A stretch of 64,000 bases of DNA from an uncultured Caryophanales bacterium (GCA_937902735.1 CALELS010000013.1:1-64000); one strand, 5' to 3'; positions 46,001-54,251 are shown, numbered from the stretch's first letter. Made by a program: numbers and translations. Notes: generated from the letters alone by a model not told the origin.

Positions 46001-46698
46001 TCGATTGCACTTGGGATATCTTTATCTTTCTCAATTGTGGTGAGTAACATTTGATTGTCACCAAATAAATCTTTGATTTGTTTTTCATCATCGATTCCAA
46101 GAGCCTTAAGGAATGTAGTAACTGGCATCTTCTTTTGACGGTTGATGCGAACGTTAATCATTCCTTTTAAATCTGTTTCAAATTCTAACCATGAACCATG
46201 TGCTGGGATTAAATCGCCTTCGAAGACGAATTTACCAGATTTGTCCATAGTCTTAGATAGGTAGGCACCAGGTGAACGAACGATTTGGGAAACGACAACC
46301 CTTTCAGCTCCGTTAACGACAAATGTGCCGCTTTCGGTCATTAAAGGTACATCACCCATAAAGACATCACTTTCTTTCATGGCCCCACCATTTGCAAATC
46401 TGAGTCTTAACTTAGCATATAATTGGGATTGATAAGTTAAATCTCTGCTCTTGCATTGAAGATAGGAATATTTTGGTTCCCTGAGTTCACTAGAAATGTA
46501 ATCGATGAAAATATCTTCGCTATAATTTGCAATTGGGAAGACTTCACGAAGAACTTCATCAATACCTTTCTCGAGGAACCACTTATAGGAATTGGTTTGA
46601 ATTTCTACAAGGTTAGGGAGTTCGAGGCTTCCACTAATTTTTGAGAAATTAATTCTCTCATTTGGAAGCATAGGATAGTTTTTATATGTTTTTGACAT
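43054..46698 (-). CDS. rpoB: RNA polymerase beta subunit
   Basis: The 1214-residue beta subunit. The rifampicin region is read as SSQLSQFMDQVNPLAELTNK followed by RRLSALGPGG. The usual S of the rif cluster (LSQFMDQ..PLAELTHKRRLSALGPGG) is intact, but the standard H of THKRR is asparagine here (TNKRR). The C-terminus has the conserved GGKAQNGGQRFGEMEVWALEAYGA. The gene leads rpoC. Confidence 0.98.
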   Translation of the reverse strand: MSKTYKNYPMLPNERINFSKISGSLELPNLVEIQTNSYKWFLEKGIDEVLREVFPIANYSEDIFIDYISSELREPKYSYLQCKSRDLTYQSQLYAKLRLRFANGGAMKESDVFMGDVPLMTESGTFVVNGAERVVVSQIVRSPGAYLSKTMDKSGKFVFEGDLIPAHGSWLEFETDLKGMINVRINRQKKMPVTTFLKALGIDDEKQIKDLFGDNQMLLTTIEKDKDIPSAIDALRVIFERLKPGEPITVDGIATFLVQQFFDHRRYNIGLPGRHKINKKLGIYDRLAGHYLAQDIISAETGEVLHKKGDYLSKEDVRKLRDAEVFEQGTCLKQIKANPMLIKSLENHAQKGKEDAEIEQVFKGNVNIVKVYTDETMKKVTNIIGTDLNLTCTSMAFSDVVALFSYLMNIMQDIGEVDDIDNLGNRRIRCVGELLQTQFRVGLTKMVKTVQQKMSITDVESATFKTLINIKPLTSSIREFFASSQLSQFMDQVNPLAELTNKRRLSALGPGGITRDRASMAIRDVHPTHYGRICPIETPEGQNVGLINNLASYAKINNYGFIETPYRLVIDGKVSDKTEYLSADKERDHYIAQANVKLDKDGTIIDKEVIARHNGENVLVTPDLVDYIDVSPKQIVSIATACIPFLENDDTTRALMGANMQRQALPLLKPHAPFVGTGIEYKIAKDAGLAVVAVADGTVKYVDSQKIIVKEGAKLERVYQLQKFERSNQGTCINQVSIVKIGDEVKQGDILADGPAMQNGDLALGQNVTIAFMTWEGYNYEDAVIMSERLVKDDVYTSIHIEEYSIDCRETKLGPEDITRDIPNTSEESKAFLDADGIIVPGSEVREGDILVGKVTPKGQSEPTPDEKLLMAIFHEKSKDMKDSSLRVPHGGAGIVLDVKIFSRANGDELPAGVNKTIRVYVVQKRKISEGDKMSGRHGNKGVISRILPEEDMPFLADGTPIDIMLNPLGVPSRMNIGQILEIHLGLACKKLGLKIATPVFDGISNEEIFDLMKQAGIADDGKTVLYDGRTGERFDERISVGVMYMIKLVHMVDDKLHARATGPYSLVTQQPLGGKAQNGGQRFGEMEVWALEAYGAAHTLQEILTIKSDDRIGRRKTYESIIKGNRLPDPGIPEAFKVLTKELSALCLDVKLYDQNNSIIDTDALAKQAQVEERRINSAIRNLVGGREEVDSTEVLVDSSSDDYVNEIAELLK

Positions 46699-46723
46699 GT
46701 AATGGCTCCTTTTTCATTTAAAT

Positions 46724-47323
46724 TCACTTCTTAATTGCCTTTAGGACATAGAAACCTTTTTTCTTAGCAAGGACTTCAACATTTCCGAATGTTTCCTTAA
46801 GGAATTCCATAACGGAAGGAGCTCCTTGTTTTTTCCTAATGACAATGTAGAGTGAACCGCCATCAATTAAATGATCTTTCGCACCGGTGTAGATGGCATA
46901 TGTAACTTTCTTACCAGCCCTTATCGGTGGATTGCTCACAATTGAATCAAATTGTCCTTCAATCTCTACATAGATGTCACTTTGAAGGCAGGTGACTCGA
47001 TGGCTTAAGCCGAGCGAGGACGCGTTTTTCTCGCATAATGCCAGAGCGCGCGTATTCACATCTGAACAAATAACGTTCAGGGATGGGGTAATATAGGCCA
47101 AGCTTAAGCCAACTGGGCCATACCCACATCCAATATCAAGAATCTTATTCCCTAGTGGGAGGGAAGATAGAGTTTCAATAAGAAGCCTACTTCCCTCATC
47201 TAATTCGCTTTTGGAAAAGACCCCCTTATCAGTCGTAAGAGTGAAACTCACTCCATTTATTACATAATGGATTTGTCTTTCATTACTTGAAAGAGATTCA
47301 TCATTTATAAAATAATGCGACAT
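46724..47323 (-). CDS. Class I methyltransferase of the RsmC/YbxB type
   Basis: A 199-residue methyltransferase. SAM motif I is ILDIGCGYGPVGLSLAY (around residue 60), and the N6/N2-type catalytic motif is SNPPIRAGK (around residue 130). RsmC methylates guanine 1207 of 16S rRNA. The position between rplL and rpoB is that of ybxB in Bacillus, supporting the name. It precedes rpoB by 25 bases. Confidence 0.9.
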   Translation of the reverse strand: MSHYFINDESLSSNERQIHYVINGVSFTLTTDKGVFSKSELDEGSRLLIETLSSLPLGNKILDIGCGYGPVGLSLAYITPSLNVICSDVNTRALALCEKNASSLGLSHRVTCLQSDIYVEIEGQFDSIVSNPPIRAGKKVTYAIYTGAKDHLIDGGSLYIVIRKKQGAPSVMEFLKETFGNVEVLAKKKGFYVLKAIKK

Positions 47324-47347
47324 GATAAGTAAATTGTTGGGTCAAAA

Positions 47348-47722
47348 TTATTTAATTTCGACTTCAGCACCAGCTTCGACAAGAGCTTTCTTGTGTTCTT
47401 CAGCTTCGACTGGTGAAATGTGTTCTTTAATGTTGCTTGGAGCAGCATCAACGAGTTTCTTTGCATCCATTAAGCCTAAACCTGTGATGGCTTGGACAGC
47501 TTTGATGACTGCGACTTTTTGTGCACCAACAGCTTTAAGAACTAAAGTGACATCGGCTGGGCCGGCTTTAGCTTCTTCTTCAACTGGAGCAGCAGCGACT
47601 GCAACTGGGGCAGCGGCAGTGACACCAAATTCTTCTTCGACTGCTTTAACGAGTTCATTGAGTTCGAGAACAGTCATTTCTTTTAATGAAGCAATGATTT
47701 CTTCTTTTGTTAACTTTGCCAT
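47348..47722 (-). CDS. rplL: Ribosomal protein L7/L12
   Basis: Stalk protein that recruits translation factors. 124 residues: N-terminal dimerisation domain (TVLELNELVKAVEEEFG), alanine-rich hinge (residues 33-52) and C-terminal domain with KVAVIKAVQAITGLGLMDAK. AGGAGG precedes the start. Follows rplJ by 23 bases. Confidence 0.99.
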   Translation of the reverse strand: MAKLTKEEIIASLKEMTVLELNELVKAVEEEFGVTAAAPVAVAAAPVEEEAKAGPADVTLVLKAVGAQKVAVIKAVQAITGLGLMDAKKLVDAAPSNIKEHISPVEAEEHKKALVEAGAEVEIK

Positions 47723-47745
47723 AGTAATTTCCTCCTAAATGGGCA

Positions 47746-48231
47746 TTATTTGCTATCCGCGACTGCTTTCACTGTGCAAGCGAAACTGCGGATAGGTGCT
47801 TGCAAGCACGATAAGAACATGGAAATTAATCCTTCGCGTCCTGGGATGTTTGCTAATGCTTTGACTTCTTCTGCACTGACAACACGACCTTCAACTAAAC
47901 CTGCTTTAATAACGAGTTTTTCGTTTTTCTTAGCAAATTTAGCTAAAACTTTTGGTGCACCAGTTACATCGGAAGAGAAGACATATGCATTGGATCCGGA
48001 CAAATATTGGTCGAGTTCTTCATGTCCGAGAGAATCATTAGCTCTTTGAACTAAAGTGTTCTTGTAGACTGAGAAGGATGCGCCAACTTCTTTGAGAGAC
48101 TTTCTAAGTTCACTAATCTCTGCGACAGTTAATCCACGGTATTCAACGATGACGAGTTCACTTGAATTCTTCATTGTTTCAACGAGGCCATCAACAAGAG
48201 CTTGTTTAGACTTGAGAGTTTCTGGATTCAT
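47746..48231 (-). CDS. rplJ: Ribosomal protein L10
   Basis: Stalk base protein, 161 residues, with VIVEYRGLTVAEISELRK and the C-terminal helix that carries L12 dimers. AAGGAGG precedes the ATG. The leader upstream (48243-48357) is a regulatory target of the L10-L12 complex. Confidence 0.98.
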   Translation of the reverse strand: MNPETLKSKQALVDGLVETMKNSSELVIVEYRGLTVAEISELRKSLKEVGASFSVYKNTLVQRANDSLGHEELDQYLSGSNAYVFSSDVTGAPKVLAKFAKKNEKLVIKAGLVEGRVVSAEEVKALANIPGREGLISMFLSCLQAPIRSFACTVKAVADSK

Positions 48232-48242
48232 TGTTCTACCTC

Positions 48243-48357
48243 CTTATAAAATGGTTTATGAGGCTCCAATATACTTGGTAGTTATACACCTGGGCAACAT
48301 TATTAAGTCCCGTGACCGTTGCTGTCTAAGGTATATTGTGCTCTATGGGGGAACGGG
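48243..48357 (-). promoter_or_regulatory. L10 leader (autoregulatory RNA)
   Basis: The minus strand has the characteristic CTTAGACAGCAACGG followed by AATGTTGCCCAGGT, matching the Rfam ribosomal L10 leader kink-turn that L10-L12 binds. It fills the 127-base gap between rplA and rplJ. Confidence 0.9.
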
Positions 48358-48358
48358 T

Positions 48359-49036
48359 TTATTCTAACGAGAATTTGATAGATGGACCCATTGTAGTATG
48401 CACAACGGCATTTTTAATGTAGGTTCCTTTAACAGCGGCTGGTCTTACTTTCAATAAAGTAGCGACAAGAGCTTTTAAGTTTTCTACAAGTTTCTTAGTA
48501 TCGAAGCTTACACGACCGATTGTGAGAGCCATATTGGCATCTTTATCAAGACGGTATTCAACTTTACCAAGTTTGATTTCACTGATTGCTTTTGCAATAT
48601 CAACTGCAACAGTACCGGTTTTTGGGTTTGGCATAAGACCTTTTGGACCTAAGACACGACCCATCTTACCAAGTTCACCCATCATATCTGGGGTTGCTAC
48701 GATGACATCGAAGTCAAACCAGTTTTCTTTTTGGATTTTTTCAAGTAATTCCTTACCTCCGGCAAAATCCGCTCCGGCAGCCTTAGCTTCTTCAACCTTG
48801 TTTGTAATTGCACAAATACGTTTTGTCTTACCATTACCATTTGGGAGAATGAGAGTTCCTCTAATTTGTTGATCAGCTTTTGTAGTGTCAACATTGAAAC
48901 GGATTGAGACATCGACTGTGGCATCAAATTTGACGGTTGATGTTTTCTTAACAAGCTCACATGCTTCCTCGATGGAATACACCTTTGTGCTATCGACGAG
49001 TTCGAGAGCTTTCTTATAATTCTTAGAAAGTTTCAT
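48359..49036 (-). CDS. rplA: Ribosomal protein L1
   Basis: L1 stalk protein, 225 residues, with KFDATVDVSIRFNVD, the VLGPKGLMPNPKTGTV loop and the ATLLKVRPAAVKGTYIKNA end. Start is 5 bases past the rplK stop. Normal length for Firmicutes. Confidence 0.98.
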   Translation of the reverse strand: MKLSKNYKKALELVDSTKVYSIEEACELVKKTSTVKFDATVDVSIRFNVDTTKADQQIRGTLILPNGNGKTKRICAITNKVEEAKAAGADFAGGKELLEKIQKENWFDFDVIVATPDMMGELGKMGRVLGPKGLMPNPKTGTVAVDIAKAISEIKLGKVEYRLDKDANMALTIGRVSFDTKKLVENLKALVATLLKVRPAAVKGTYIKNAVVHTTMGPSIKFSLE

Positions 49037-49041
49037 AATTC

Positions 49042-49455
49042 TTATTCGTCAACTGTGATTCCCATATTACGAGCACTACCTTCAACAATTTTCATTGCTG
49101 CTTCGAGTGAGTCGCAATTGAGGTCTGGTAATTTGTATTCAGCGATTTTCTTGAGTTGTTCTTTACTGATATGGCCGACTTTTGTGGTCTTAGCATTGGC
49201 AGAGCCTTTTTTAATACCAGCGGCCTTTAAGAGTAAACCTGCAACTGGAGAAGTCTTGATTACAAAATCATGTGATTTGTCTTCATAAGCAGTGATGATG
49301 ACTGGAACGATTTCACCCTTACGGTCAGCTGTCTTAGCGTTGAAATCTGTACAGAATTTTGGCATGACAACACCAGCAGATGCTAGTTTTGGACCAGGTT
49401 TAGCTTCGCCACCAGGTAATTCCATCTTCACGACTTTGACGATTCTTTTACTCAC
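49042..49455 (-). CDS. rplK: Ribosomal protein L11 with a shortened proline-rich N-terminal loop
   Basis: GTPase-centre protein, 137 residues. The start is GTG at 49455, chosen because AAAAAAGGAGGAAATG precedes it; the longer frame to 49539 is not family-like. The usual PSPPVGPALGQxGVNI stretch, which contacts 23S rRNA and thiostrepton, is replaced by KPGPKLASAGVVM, four residues shorter. The rest (FCxxFNAKT, PVAGLLLKAAGIKKGS, KIVEGSARNMGI) is normal. It precedes rplA by 5 bases. Confidence 0.95.
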   Translation of the reverse strand: MSKRIVKVVKMELPGGEAKPGPKLASAGVVMPKFCTDFNAKTADRKGEIVPVIITAYEDKSHDFVIKTSPVAGLLLKAAGIKKGSANAKTTKVGHISKEQLKKIAEYKLPDLNCDSLEAAMKIVEGSARNMGITVDE

Positions 49456-49583
49456 GTGACATTTCCTCCTTTTTTGAAATTTGTTTGTCCGTGTTGTGGT
49501 TATTGAGGTGATTCGTTGACCTCTTCCACATAACGACATGTATAGGCAAATGCGCTCTCATCGCAAATGCAAACACGAGTGCA

Positions 49584-49612
49584 ATAATATCAAAATGCGT
49601 ATACGTATGCAA
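49584..49612 (-). promoter_or_regulatory. rplK promoter
   Basis: TTGCAT (49607-49612), 17 bases, TATTAT (49584-49589). Transcription from here gives a leader of about 120 nt and makes the L11-L1 genes independent of nusG. Confidence 0.7.
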
Positions 49613-49613
49613 G

Positions 49614-49648
49614 AAAAAAATTATAGCCACCTCTCGATGACTATAACT
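49614..49648 (-). terminator. Terminator of the metal-efflux operon
   Basis: TTATAGTCA/TGGCTATAA stem with a 6-8-base loop and T7 run, following the P-type ATPase gene. Confidence 0.9.
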
Positions 49649-49666
49649 AAAATATTTAATATTTTA

Positions 49667-51844
49667 CTATTTAATTTTACGATAGAATAAAAGTAAAGAA
49701 TTGATGACTAAAATGATGGTTAGTCCAGTATCAGAAAGAACATCTAAAATTGGTAAAAATTCATAGAGTGGGAAGCTTTCTGGGAGAACAAAATTTAAGA
49801 TCATTACTGCTACTTTTATTGAGATTGCAAAGATGATGTTAAAGATAGCAACTGCTCTTGTTTTGTGAGCAATTTTAATTGCATGATAAATCTTTAATGG
49901 ATGGTCTTGCATGATAACAATATCAGCGTTTTCAACTGCTACATCAGAGCCAATTCCACCCATGGCAAAACCTACATCGGCGCGAATAATTGATGGGGTA
50001 TCATTAATACCGTCTCCAGCAAACAAAACTGTTTTTTTACCATGTTGTTCAGCAATTGCTTCTTCAACATATTTTGTTTTCTCTTGTGGCAACAATTTCG
50101 CGTGATATTCTTCGATTCCAACCTCTTTTGAAACATTGGAAACATTTTCGTAAGTGTCACCAGAAAGAAGAATAGTTTTAACGCCAATTGTTTTTAGTTT
50201 TTGAATAAGGGTTTTTGCCTTATCTCTTACAATATCCTGAAGTAAAACATAACCCACATACTCGTTATTACAAGCAACGTATATAATAGTGCCATTTTCT
50301 TCGATTTTCAGCGCACAAACCCCTTCTTTTTCCATTAATGAATAGTTACCAGCTAGGATAGTTTTACCTTCAAAAGAAGTTCTCACTCCATAACCTGGAA
50401 GTTCTTCATAATGTTCTTGTTTCAAGGCAAGTACTGCTGTGTTTTTATGTAATATAATGGCTTTAGCTATTGGGTGATTTGAGCGAGATTCAGCCGCTAA
50501 AACATAAGTCTCGAGTTCTTTCTTTGATACACCAGAAGGTTCTATTTTTGTAACCTCGAAATTGCCATATGTTAGAGTGCCTGTTTTATCAATAAATAAG
50601 ACACCCGATTTACATAATTGATCTAGGTATGAAGCGCCTTTAATAACAACGCCTAGTTTTGATGCTAAACCGATACCTGCAAAATAAGCTAAAGGCACGG
50701 AAATAACAATGGCACATGGGCAGCCAACAATTAAGACGAATACGCTACGATAAGCTGCTGTTGCCCATTCACCAGTTATTCCTCCATATATTAATAAGAA
50801 GCCAATCGCAATGATGAAGACTGCGGGAGTGTAAAACCTAGCAAATCTTGTTATTAATTTATCAACTTTAGATTTACGTTCACCACTATTTTGAACTAAT
50901 TCCATAATCTTGTAGATTGTTGAATCAACAAATACTTTTTCTACTTTTAATGTAATTGAACCACTTTTAAGGATTGTTCCACTTAAAACATGAGATTCTT
51001 TACGTACATCTACAGGTAGAGGTTCACCAGTTAAGGAAGATGTATCTAAGGATCCCTCTCCATCAATAACAATTCCATCAACTGGAACAATTTCACCTAC
51101 TCTAACAACGATTTCATCCCCAACTTTTAAAGTATCTGGTTTTACTTGAGCAATTTTATCTTCGGTTATTAGATTTGCGATATCTGCTCTTAAATCTACC
51201 GCATTTGAAATAGCGGCCTTTGATTTCTTTGACAAAATATCTTCTAGAAGTTCACCAATTTGAAACAACACTAAAACCATAACACCATCAAAGAAAACAG
51301 GTTCTGCATCTTTGAAGAACGCAATAGAGAATGCTCCGAGGCAAGAAATAGTCATTAATAAATGTTCATCAATTGGGTTTGATAAATGAATTATATTTTT
51401 AAAGACTGCCCAAACAATATCGTATAAACAAATTACTAAAGCGATTGAATAAATTGTAATTAATATCCAAGCATTTGATTGAGTTTGCCATGCCTCAATA
51501 TCTTTATAAAAGACGAATTGTAATACACGCGCAATAATCATCAAAATAACGGATAAAGCAATTCTTCCAATTAGGAAATAATCATGTTTATCCAACAGTC
51601 TTTCTTTTTTAAATTTCCCGGCAGAAATTGGCTCTAATCTAATTGGATCACCTTCAACTTCCTTAATAGCATCAAGGATTTGTTGCTTAGTAAATGGTTC
51701 TCCACGATAAGTTATAAATAGACGCTCATTAGCAAAATCAATTACAGCGGATTGAACGTTTTCTTTTTTGTTTAGATGTCTTTCAACTTTGCTTGCACAG
51801 TTTGCACAGTCAAAACCAGAAATGTGATAAATTGCTTTTCTCAT
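49667..51844 (-). CDS. Heavy-metal-translocating P1B-type ATPase (zinc/cadmium export type)
   Basis: About 725 residues from the ATG at 51844, chosen because GTGAGGA precedes it; a GTG at 51859 is the alternative. N-terminal heavy-metal domain with FDCANCASK (CxxC at 13-16), membrane helices, TGE (272-274), the ion-binding CPC (375-377) in VGCPCAIVIS, DKTGT (419-423), HP (457-458) and GDGINDTPS. CPC with this soluble domain is the ZntA/CadA class (Zn, Cd, Pb). It pumps metal out of the cytoplasm. The preceding ArsR-type repressor gene touches it. Confidence 0.93.
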   Translation of the reverse strand: MRKAIYHISGFDCANCASKVERHLNKKENVQSAVIDFANERLFITYRGEPFTKQQILDAIKEVEGDPIRLEPISAGKFKKERLLDKHDYFLIGRIALSVILMIIARVLQFVFYKDIEAWQTQSNAWILITIYSIALVICLYDIVWAVFKNIIHLSNPIDEHLLMTISCLGAFSIAFFKDAEPVFFDGVMVLVLFQIGELLEDILSKKSKAAISNAVDLRADIANLITEDKIAQVKPDTLKVGDEIVVRVGEIVPVDGIVIDGEGSLDTSSLTGEPLPVDVRKESHVLSGTILKSGSITLKVEKVFVDSTIYKIMELVQNSGERKSKVDKLITRFARFYTPAVFIIAIGFLLIYGGITGEWATAAYRSVFVLIVGCPCAIVISVPLAYFAGIGLASKLGVVIKGASYLDQLCKSGVLFIDKTGTLTYGNFEVTKIEPSGVSKKELETYVLAAESRSNHPIAKAIILHKNTAVLALKQEHYEELPGYGVRTSFEGKTILAGNYSLMEKEGVCALKIEENGTIIYVACNNEYVGYVLLQDIVRDKAKTLIQKLKTIGVKTILLSGDTYENVSNVSKEVGIEEYHAKLLPQEKTKYVEEAIAEQHGKKTVLFAGDGINDTPSIIRADVGFAMGGIGSDVAVENADIVIMQDHPLKIYHAIKIAHKTRAVAIFNIIFAISIKVAVMILNFVLPESFPLYEFLPILDVLSDTGLTIILVINSLLLFYRKIK

Positions 51845-51845
51845 T

Positions 51846-52166
51846 TTATTTATCCTCACTTTCTAATACATGCTCCTGCACGACCATTACAAGCTGATAC
51901 ACGTGTTCATCTTTTAAATAATAATAAACATATAGCCCTTCTTTACGGCATCCGATTAAATCAGCGTCCTTTAGGACTTTAAGTTGATGAGATATTAATG
52001 ATTGACTTGCACCTACTTCTTTAACAATCTGATTAACAGATTTTTCTAAATGGGAATTATTATTACTAAATAAGCTATATAAGATTTTTAATCTTGTGGA
52101 ATCACTTGCAACATTTAGCATCGCTTCCATTTTATCAATTTGACTATCACTTGGTATTTTAAACAT
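51846..52166 (-). CDS. ArsR/SmtB-family metal-responsive repressor
   Basis: A 106-residue winged-helix repressor from the ATG at 52166 (GAGGT upstream); the frame to 52205 is too long. Helix-turn-helix SQSLISHQLKVLKDADLIGCRKEGLYVYY is split here as SQSLISHQLKVL then CRKEGLYVYY. There is no cysteine-rich alpha-3 site; a C-terminal H-x-E-type pair (YQLVMVVQEHVLESED) could be the alpha-5 metal site, as in CzrA. It controls its own promoter and the ATPase. Confidence 0.93.
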   Translation of the reverse strand: MFKIPSDSQIDKMEAMLNVASDSTRLKILYSLFSNNNSHLEKSVNQIVKEVGASQSLISHQLKVLKDADLIGCRKEGLYVYYYLKDEHVYQLVMVVQEHVLESEDK

Positions 52167-52184
52167 AACTATTACCTCGAATGT

Positions 52185-52213
52185 ATTATATGAATGAATC
52201 TTCATATTGTCAA
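52185..52213 (-). promoter_or_regulatory. arsR promoter with consensus boxes
   Basis: A perfect promoter: TTGACA (52208-52213), 17-base spacer, TATAAT (52185-52190). An operator covers the spacer. Confidence 0.9.
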
Positions 52214-52238
52214 CAAATATATGAACATTTATTCATAT
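52188..52238. promoter_or_regulatory. Two ArsR/CzrA-type operators
   Basis: ATATGAA-6-TTCATAT at 52188-52207 and ATATGAACATTTATTCATAT at 52219-52238. Both match the 12-2-12 type repeat of zinc-responsive SmtB/CzrA repressors; the first lies between the -35 and -10 elements. Confidence 0.85.
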
Positions 52239-52246
52239 TTAATAAT

Positions 52247-52272
52247 AAAAGAAAAGACCTTAGGTCTTTATC
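52247..52272 (-). terminator. nusG terminator
   Basis: AAAGACC/GGTCTTT stem with a 2-4-base loop and T-rich tail just past the nusG stop. It ends the rpmG-secE-nusG transcript before the inserted arsR operon. Confidence 0.85.
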
Positions 52273-52282
52273 TTTTAGATGA

Positions 52283-52843
52283 TTATTCTTTTTCGATTTC
52301 TGAGAATTCAACATCAGCAATTGTGCTTCTACCGAAGAAGACAATTTCCACACGGCAAGCACCGTTGTCTTTATTGATTTCAAGAATTCTACCTTCGGTA
52401 CCTTCAAGGGTTCCGCTGATAATTTTAACCATATCACCAACATTGTATTGAGAAATCATAGATTCATCAATCTTACCCATACGTTTTAAGACAGGTTCCA
52501 TTTCTTCTCTTGAAACTGGAGTTGGTTTTTGACCACCGCCGGATGATCCAGCAATACCGGTGACACCTGGAGTGTTTCTGACTACATACCAAGTATCATC
52601 ATTCATAATCATTTCAATGAAGACATTACCTGGGAAGAGGTTTTTCATTTTAGTTTTACCAGTTGGAAGACCGTCTTTTAAAACTGGGACTTCTTGCTCG
52701 GCAACCATAACATCAAAGATATAATCTTTAAGATTCATGGTTTCAACGCGTTTTAACAAATTGTTTTTAACTTTGTTTTCGTGTTGAGAATACGTGGTAA
52801 CAATATACCAATGCTTTTCAGCTAATTTATCTTGATTTGCCAT
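52283..52843 (-). CDS. nusG: Transcription termination/antitermination factor NusG
   Basis: A 186-residue NusG: NGN domain (HWYIVTTYSQHENKVKNNL ... PGNVFIEM) and C-terminal KOW domain (NVGDMVKIISGTLEGTEGRI). The C-terminal region normally reads PFxGxxGxV-like and is present in modified form here. It follows secE by 16 bases. Confidence 0.97.
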   Translation of the reverse strand: MANQDKLAEKHWYIVTTYSQHENKVKNNLLKRVETMNLKDYIFDVMVAEQEVPVLKDGLPTGKTKMKNLFPGNVFIEMIMNDDTWYVVRNTPGVTGIAGSSGGGQKPTPVSREEMEPVLKRMGKIDESMISQYNVGDMVKIISGTLEGTEGRILEINKDNGACRVEIVFFGRSTIADVEFSEIEKE

Positions 52844-52859
52844 TATAAATTACCTCCAA

Positions 52860-53114
52860 TTAAAACATGCTTAAGAAAGCGCGAATAGTTGATTCGACTG
52901 CTTCCTCAACAGGTCTACTTCCAAGACCCTTAAATAATTCTTTGAGTTGGCCAATTAAGCTACCTGCTGCTAAGTCTTCTAAAGAAAGAACTAATGCACA
53001 GAAAGCACAAATAACAACAGCCGAGACAAAGGCTGGAATGAATTGATCACGTTTAGGCCAACGAACACGTTTGCCTTCTTTAATGACTTCTTTAGTGTAT
53101 TTTATGACGCCCAT
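52860..53114 (-). CDS. secE: SecE preprotein translocase subunit
   Basis: An 84-residue small translocase subunit: basic amphipathic N-terminus with VRWPKRDQF, one membrane helix (residues about 27-47) and a short C-terminal tail that is unusually acidic. AGGAGG of the ATG overlaps the stop region of rpmG. Confidence 0.9.
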   Translation of the reverse strand: MGVIKYTKEVIKEGKRVRWPKRDQFIPAFVSAVVICAFCALVLSLEDLAAGSLIGQLKELFKGLGSRPVEEAVESTIRAFLSMF

Positions 53115-53126
53115 AGAAGTACCTCC

Positions 53127-53276
53127 TTATTTCGACTCTTTGTGGAGAGTCATCTTACCACATTTTGGACAGAACTTTTTTAATTCAAGACGAGTTGTTT
53201 GCCCTTCAGATTTTACAGTTGTTGTGTAATTCCTGGAGAGGCATTGTTCGCAAATTAAAATTACTTTCTTTCTCAT
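53127..53276 (-). CDS. rpmG: Ribosomal protein L33
   Basis: A 49-residue zinc-ribbon L33: MRKKVILICEQCLSRNY begins with the first CxxC (Cys9, Cys12), and KFCPKCGKMTLHKE carries the second (Cys36, Cys39). Too short to appear as a large reading frame but obvious from sequence and the canonical rpmG-secE-nusG order. It is the first gene of that unit. Confidence 0.95.
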   Translation of the reverse strand: MRKKVILICEQCLSRNYTTTVKSEGQTTRLELKKFCPKCGKMTLHKESK

Positions 53277-53312
53277 CTTGATTAGTTATCCTATTTTTAA
53301 TGTTGCCACGCT

Positions 53313-53341
53313 ATGATACAACCTATAATTTAATCAGTCAA
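53313..53341 (-). promoter_or_regulatory. rpmG-secE-nusG promoter
   Basis: TTGACT (53336-53341), 17 bases, TATCAT (53313-53318). Confidence 0.7.
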
Positions 53342-53372
53342 TTTAATTTTTTTAAAAATAATTAAAATTGTT

Positions 53373-54185
53373 CTATAAAGCTTTGACTAAATCATCAAAC
53401 ATTGAAACATCATAATCTTCAATATTTCCACTATCAACTAAGTGAGCCAAAGTTGAATCGAGGGGAAGTCTTGCTAGAATTTTGACTTTAAAACGAGAAA
53501 TTTCTTTCTCAAATTTTTCACTACCAAAAAGATCGATTTGTTTTCCACATTCAGGACATTTTAAATATGCCATGTTTTCAACAAGACCAACAATTGGAAT
53601 ATACATCATGTTAGCCATATTAATTGATTTAGCAACAACCATGGAAACTAACTCTTGTGGAGAAGAAACAACGATTGTTCCATCGATTGGAAGTGATTGG
53701 AAAATTGTTAATGGAATATCAGCTGTTCCTGGTGGCATATCAATTAGTAAATAATCTAATTCGCCATAATTTACTTCACTAAATAATTGTTGTACAAAAC
53801 CTGCAACAAGTGGACCTCTCCAAATAATTGGCGCTTCATTATCTTCTAAAAGAAGATTAGCAGACATGATTTTGATTCCGAGTGATGTCTTTTCTGGTAT
53901 TAAACCATTTTCATCTTGGTTAGCAAGCATGCCATCAAGACCAAAAGCTTTAGGAATTGATGGACCTGTTACATCAGCGTCCATAATTGCAACTTTGTAA
54001 CCTTTTTTTGCTAATGCAATTGCAGTTAAGGATGTTACAAGAGATTTGCCAACACCACCTTTACCAGACATCACTCCGATAACACGTTTAATTGTTGTTC
54101 CTTTATGAGGTTCTATTTTCTTAATTTCACGTGAGCCACAGTTTTCAACTCCGCACGATGAACAATCATGATTACAATCAGGCAT
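53373..54185 (-). CDS. mrp: Mrp/NBP35-family iron-sulfur cluster carrier ATPase
   Basis: A 270-residue deviant-Walker ATPase: GKGGVGKSLVTS (Walker A, about residues 40-51), DADVTGPSIPKAFG, and the cluster-binding CPECG pair near residue 203. An N-terminal Cys-rich stretch (CNHDCSSCGVENCGS) precedes the ATPase and may add a second cluster site. Family members load Fe-S clusters into apoproteins such as those abundant here. Its position next to nusG/rpmG is not a conserved neighbourhood. The 53341-53372 gap has nothing notable. Confidence 0.93.
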   Translation of the reverse strand: MPDCNHDCSSCGVENCGSREIKKIEPHKGTTIKRVIGVMSGKGGVGKSLVTSLTAIALAKKGYKVAIMDADVTGPSIPKAFGLDGMLANQDENGLIPEKTSLGIKIMSANLLLEDNEAPIIWRGPLVAGFVQQLFSEVNYGELDYLLIDMPPGTADIPLTIFQSLPIDGTIVVSSPQELVSMVVAKSINMANMMYIPIVGLVENMAYLKCPECGKQIDLFGSEKFEKEISRFKVKILARLPLDSTLAHLVDSGNIEDYDVSMFDDLVKAL

Positions 54186-54251
54186 AATTTACCCTCCAGT
54201 CTTTTAAATTATACATAGAAAAAGATATTAATAAAAATTAATATGCTTTAT

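Noticed and set aside
43054..46698. Rifampicin-resistance mutation in rpoB
   Set aside because: TNKRR replaces THKRR at the position of H526. This change can reduce rifampicin sensitivity, but here it may be a lineage-wide residue, so resistance is not claimed.
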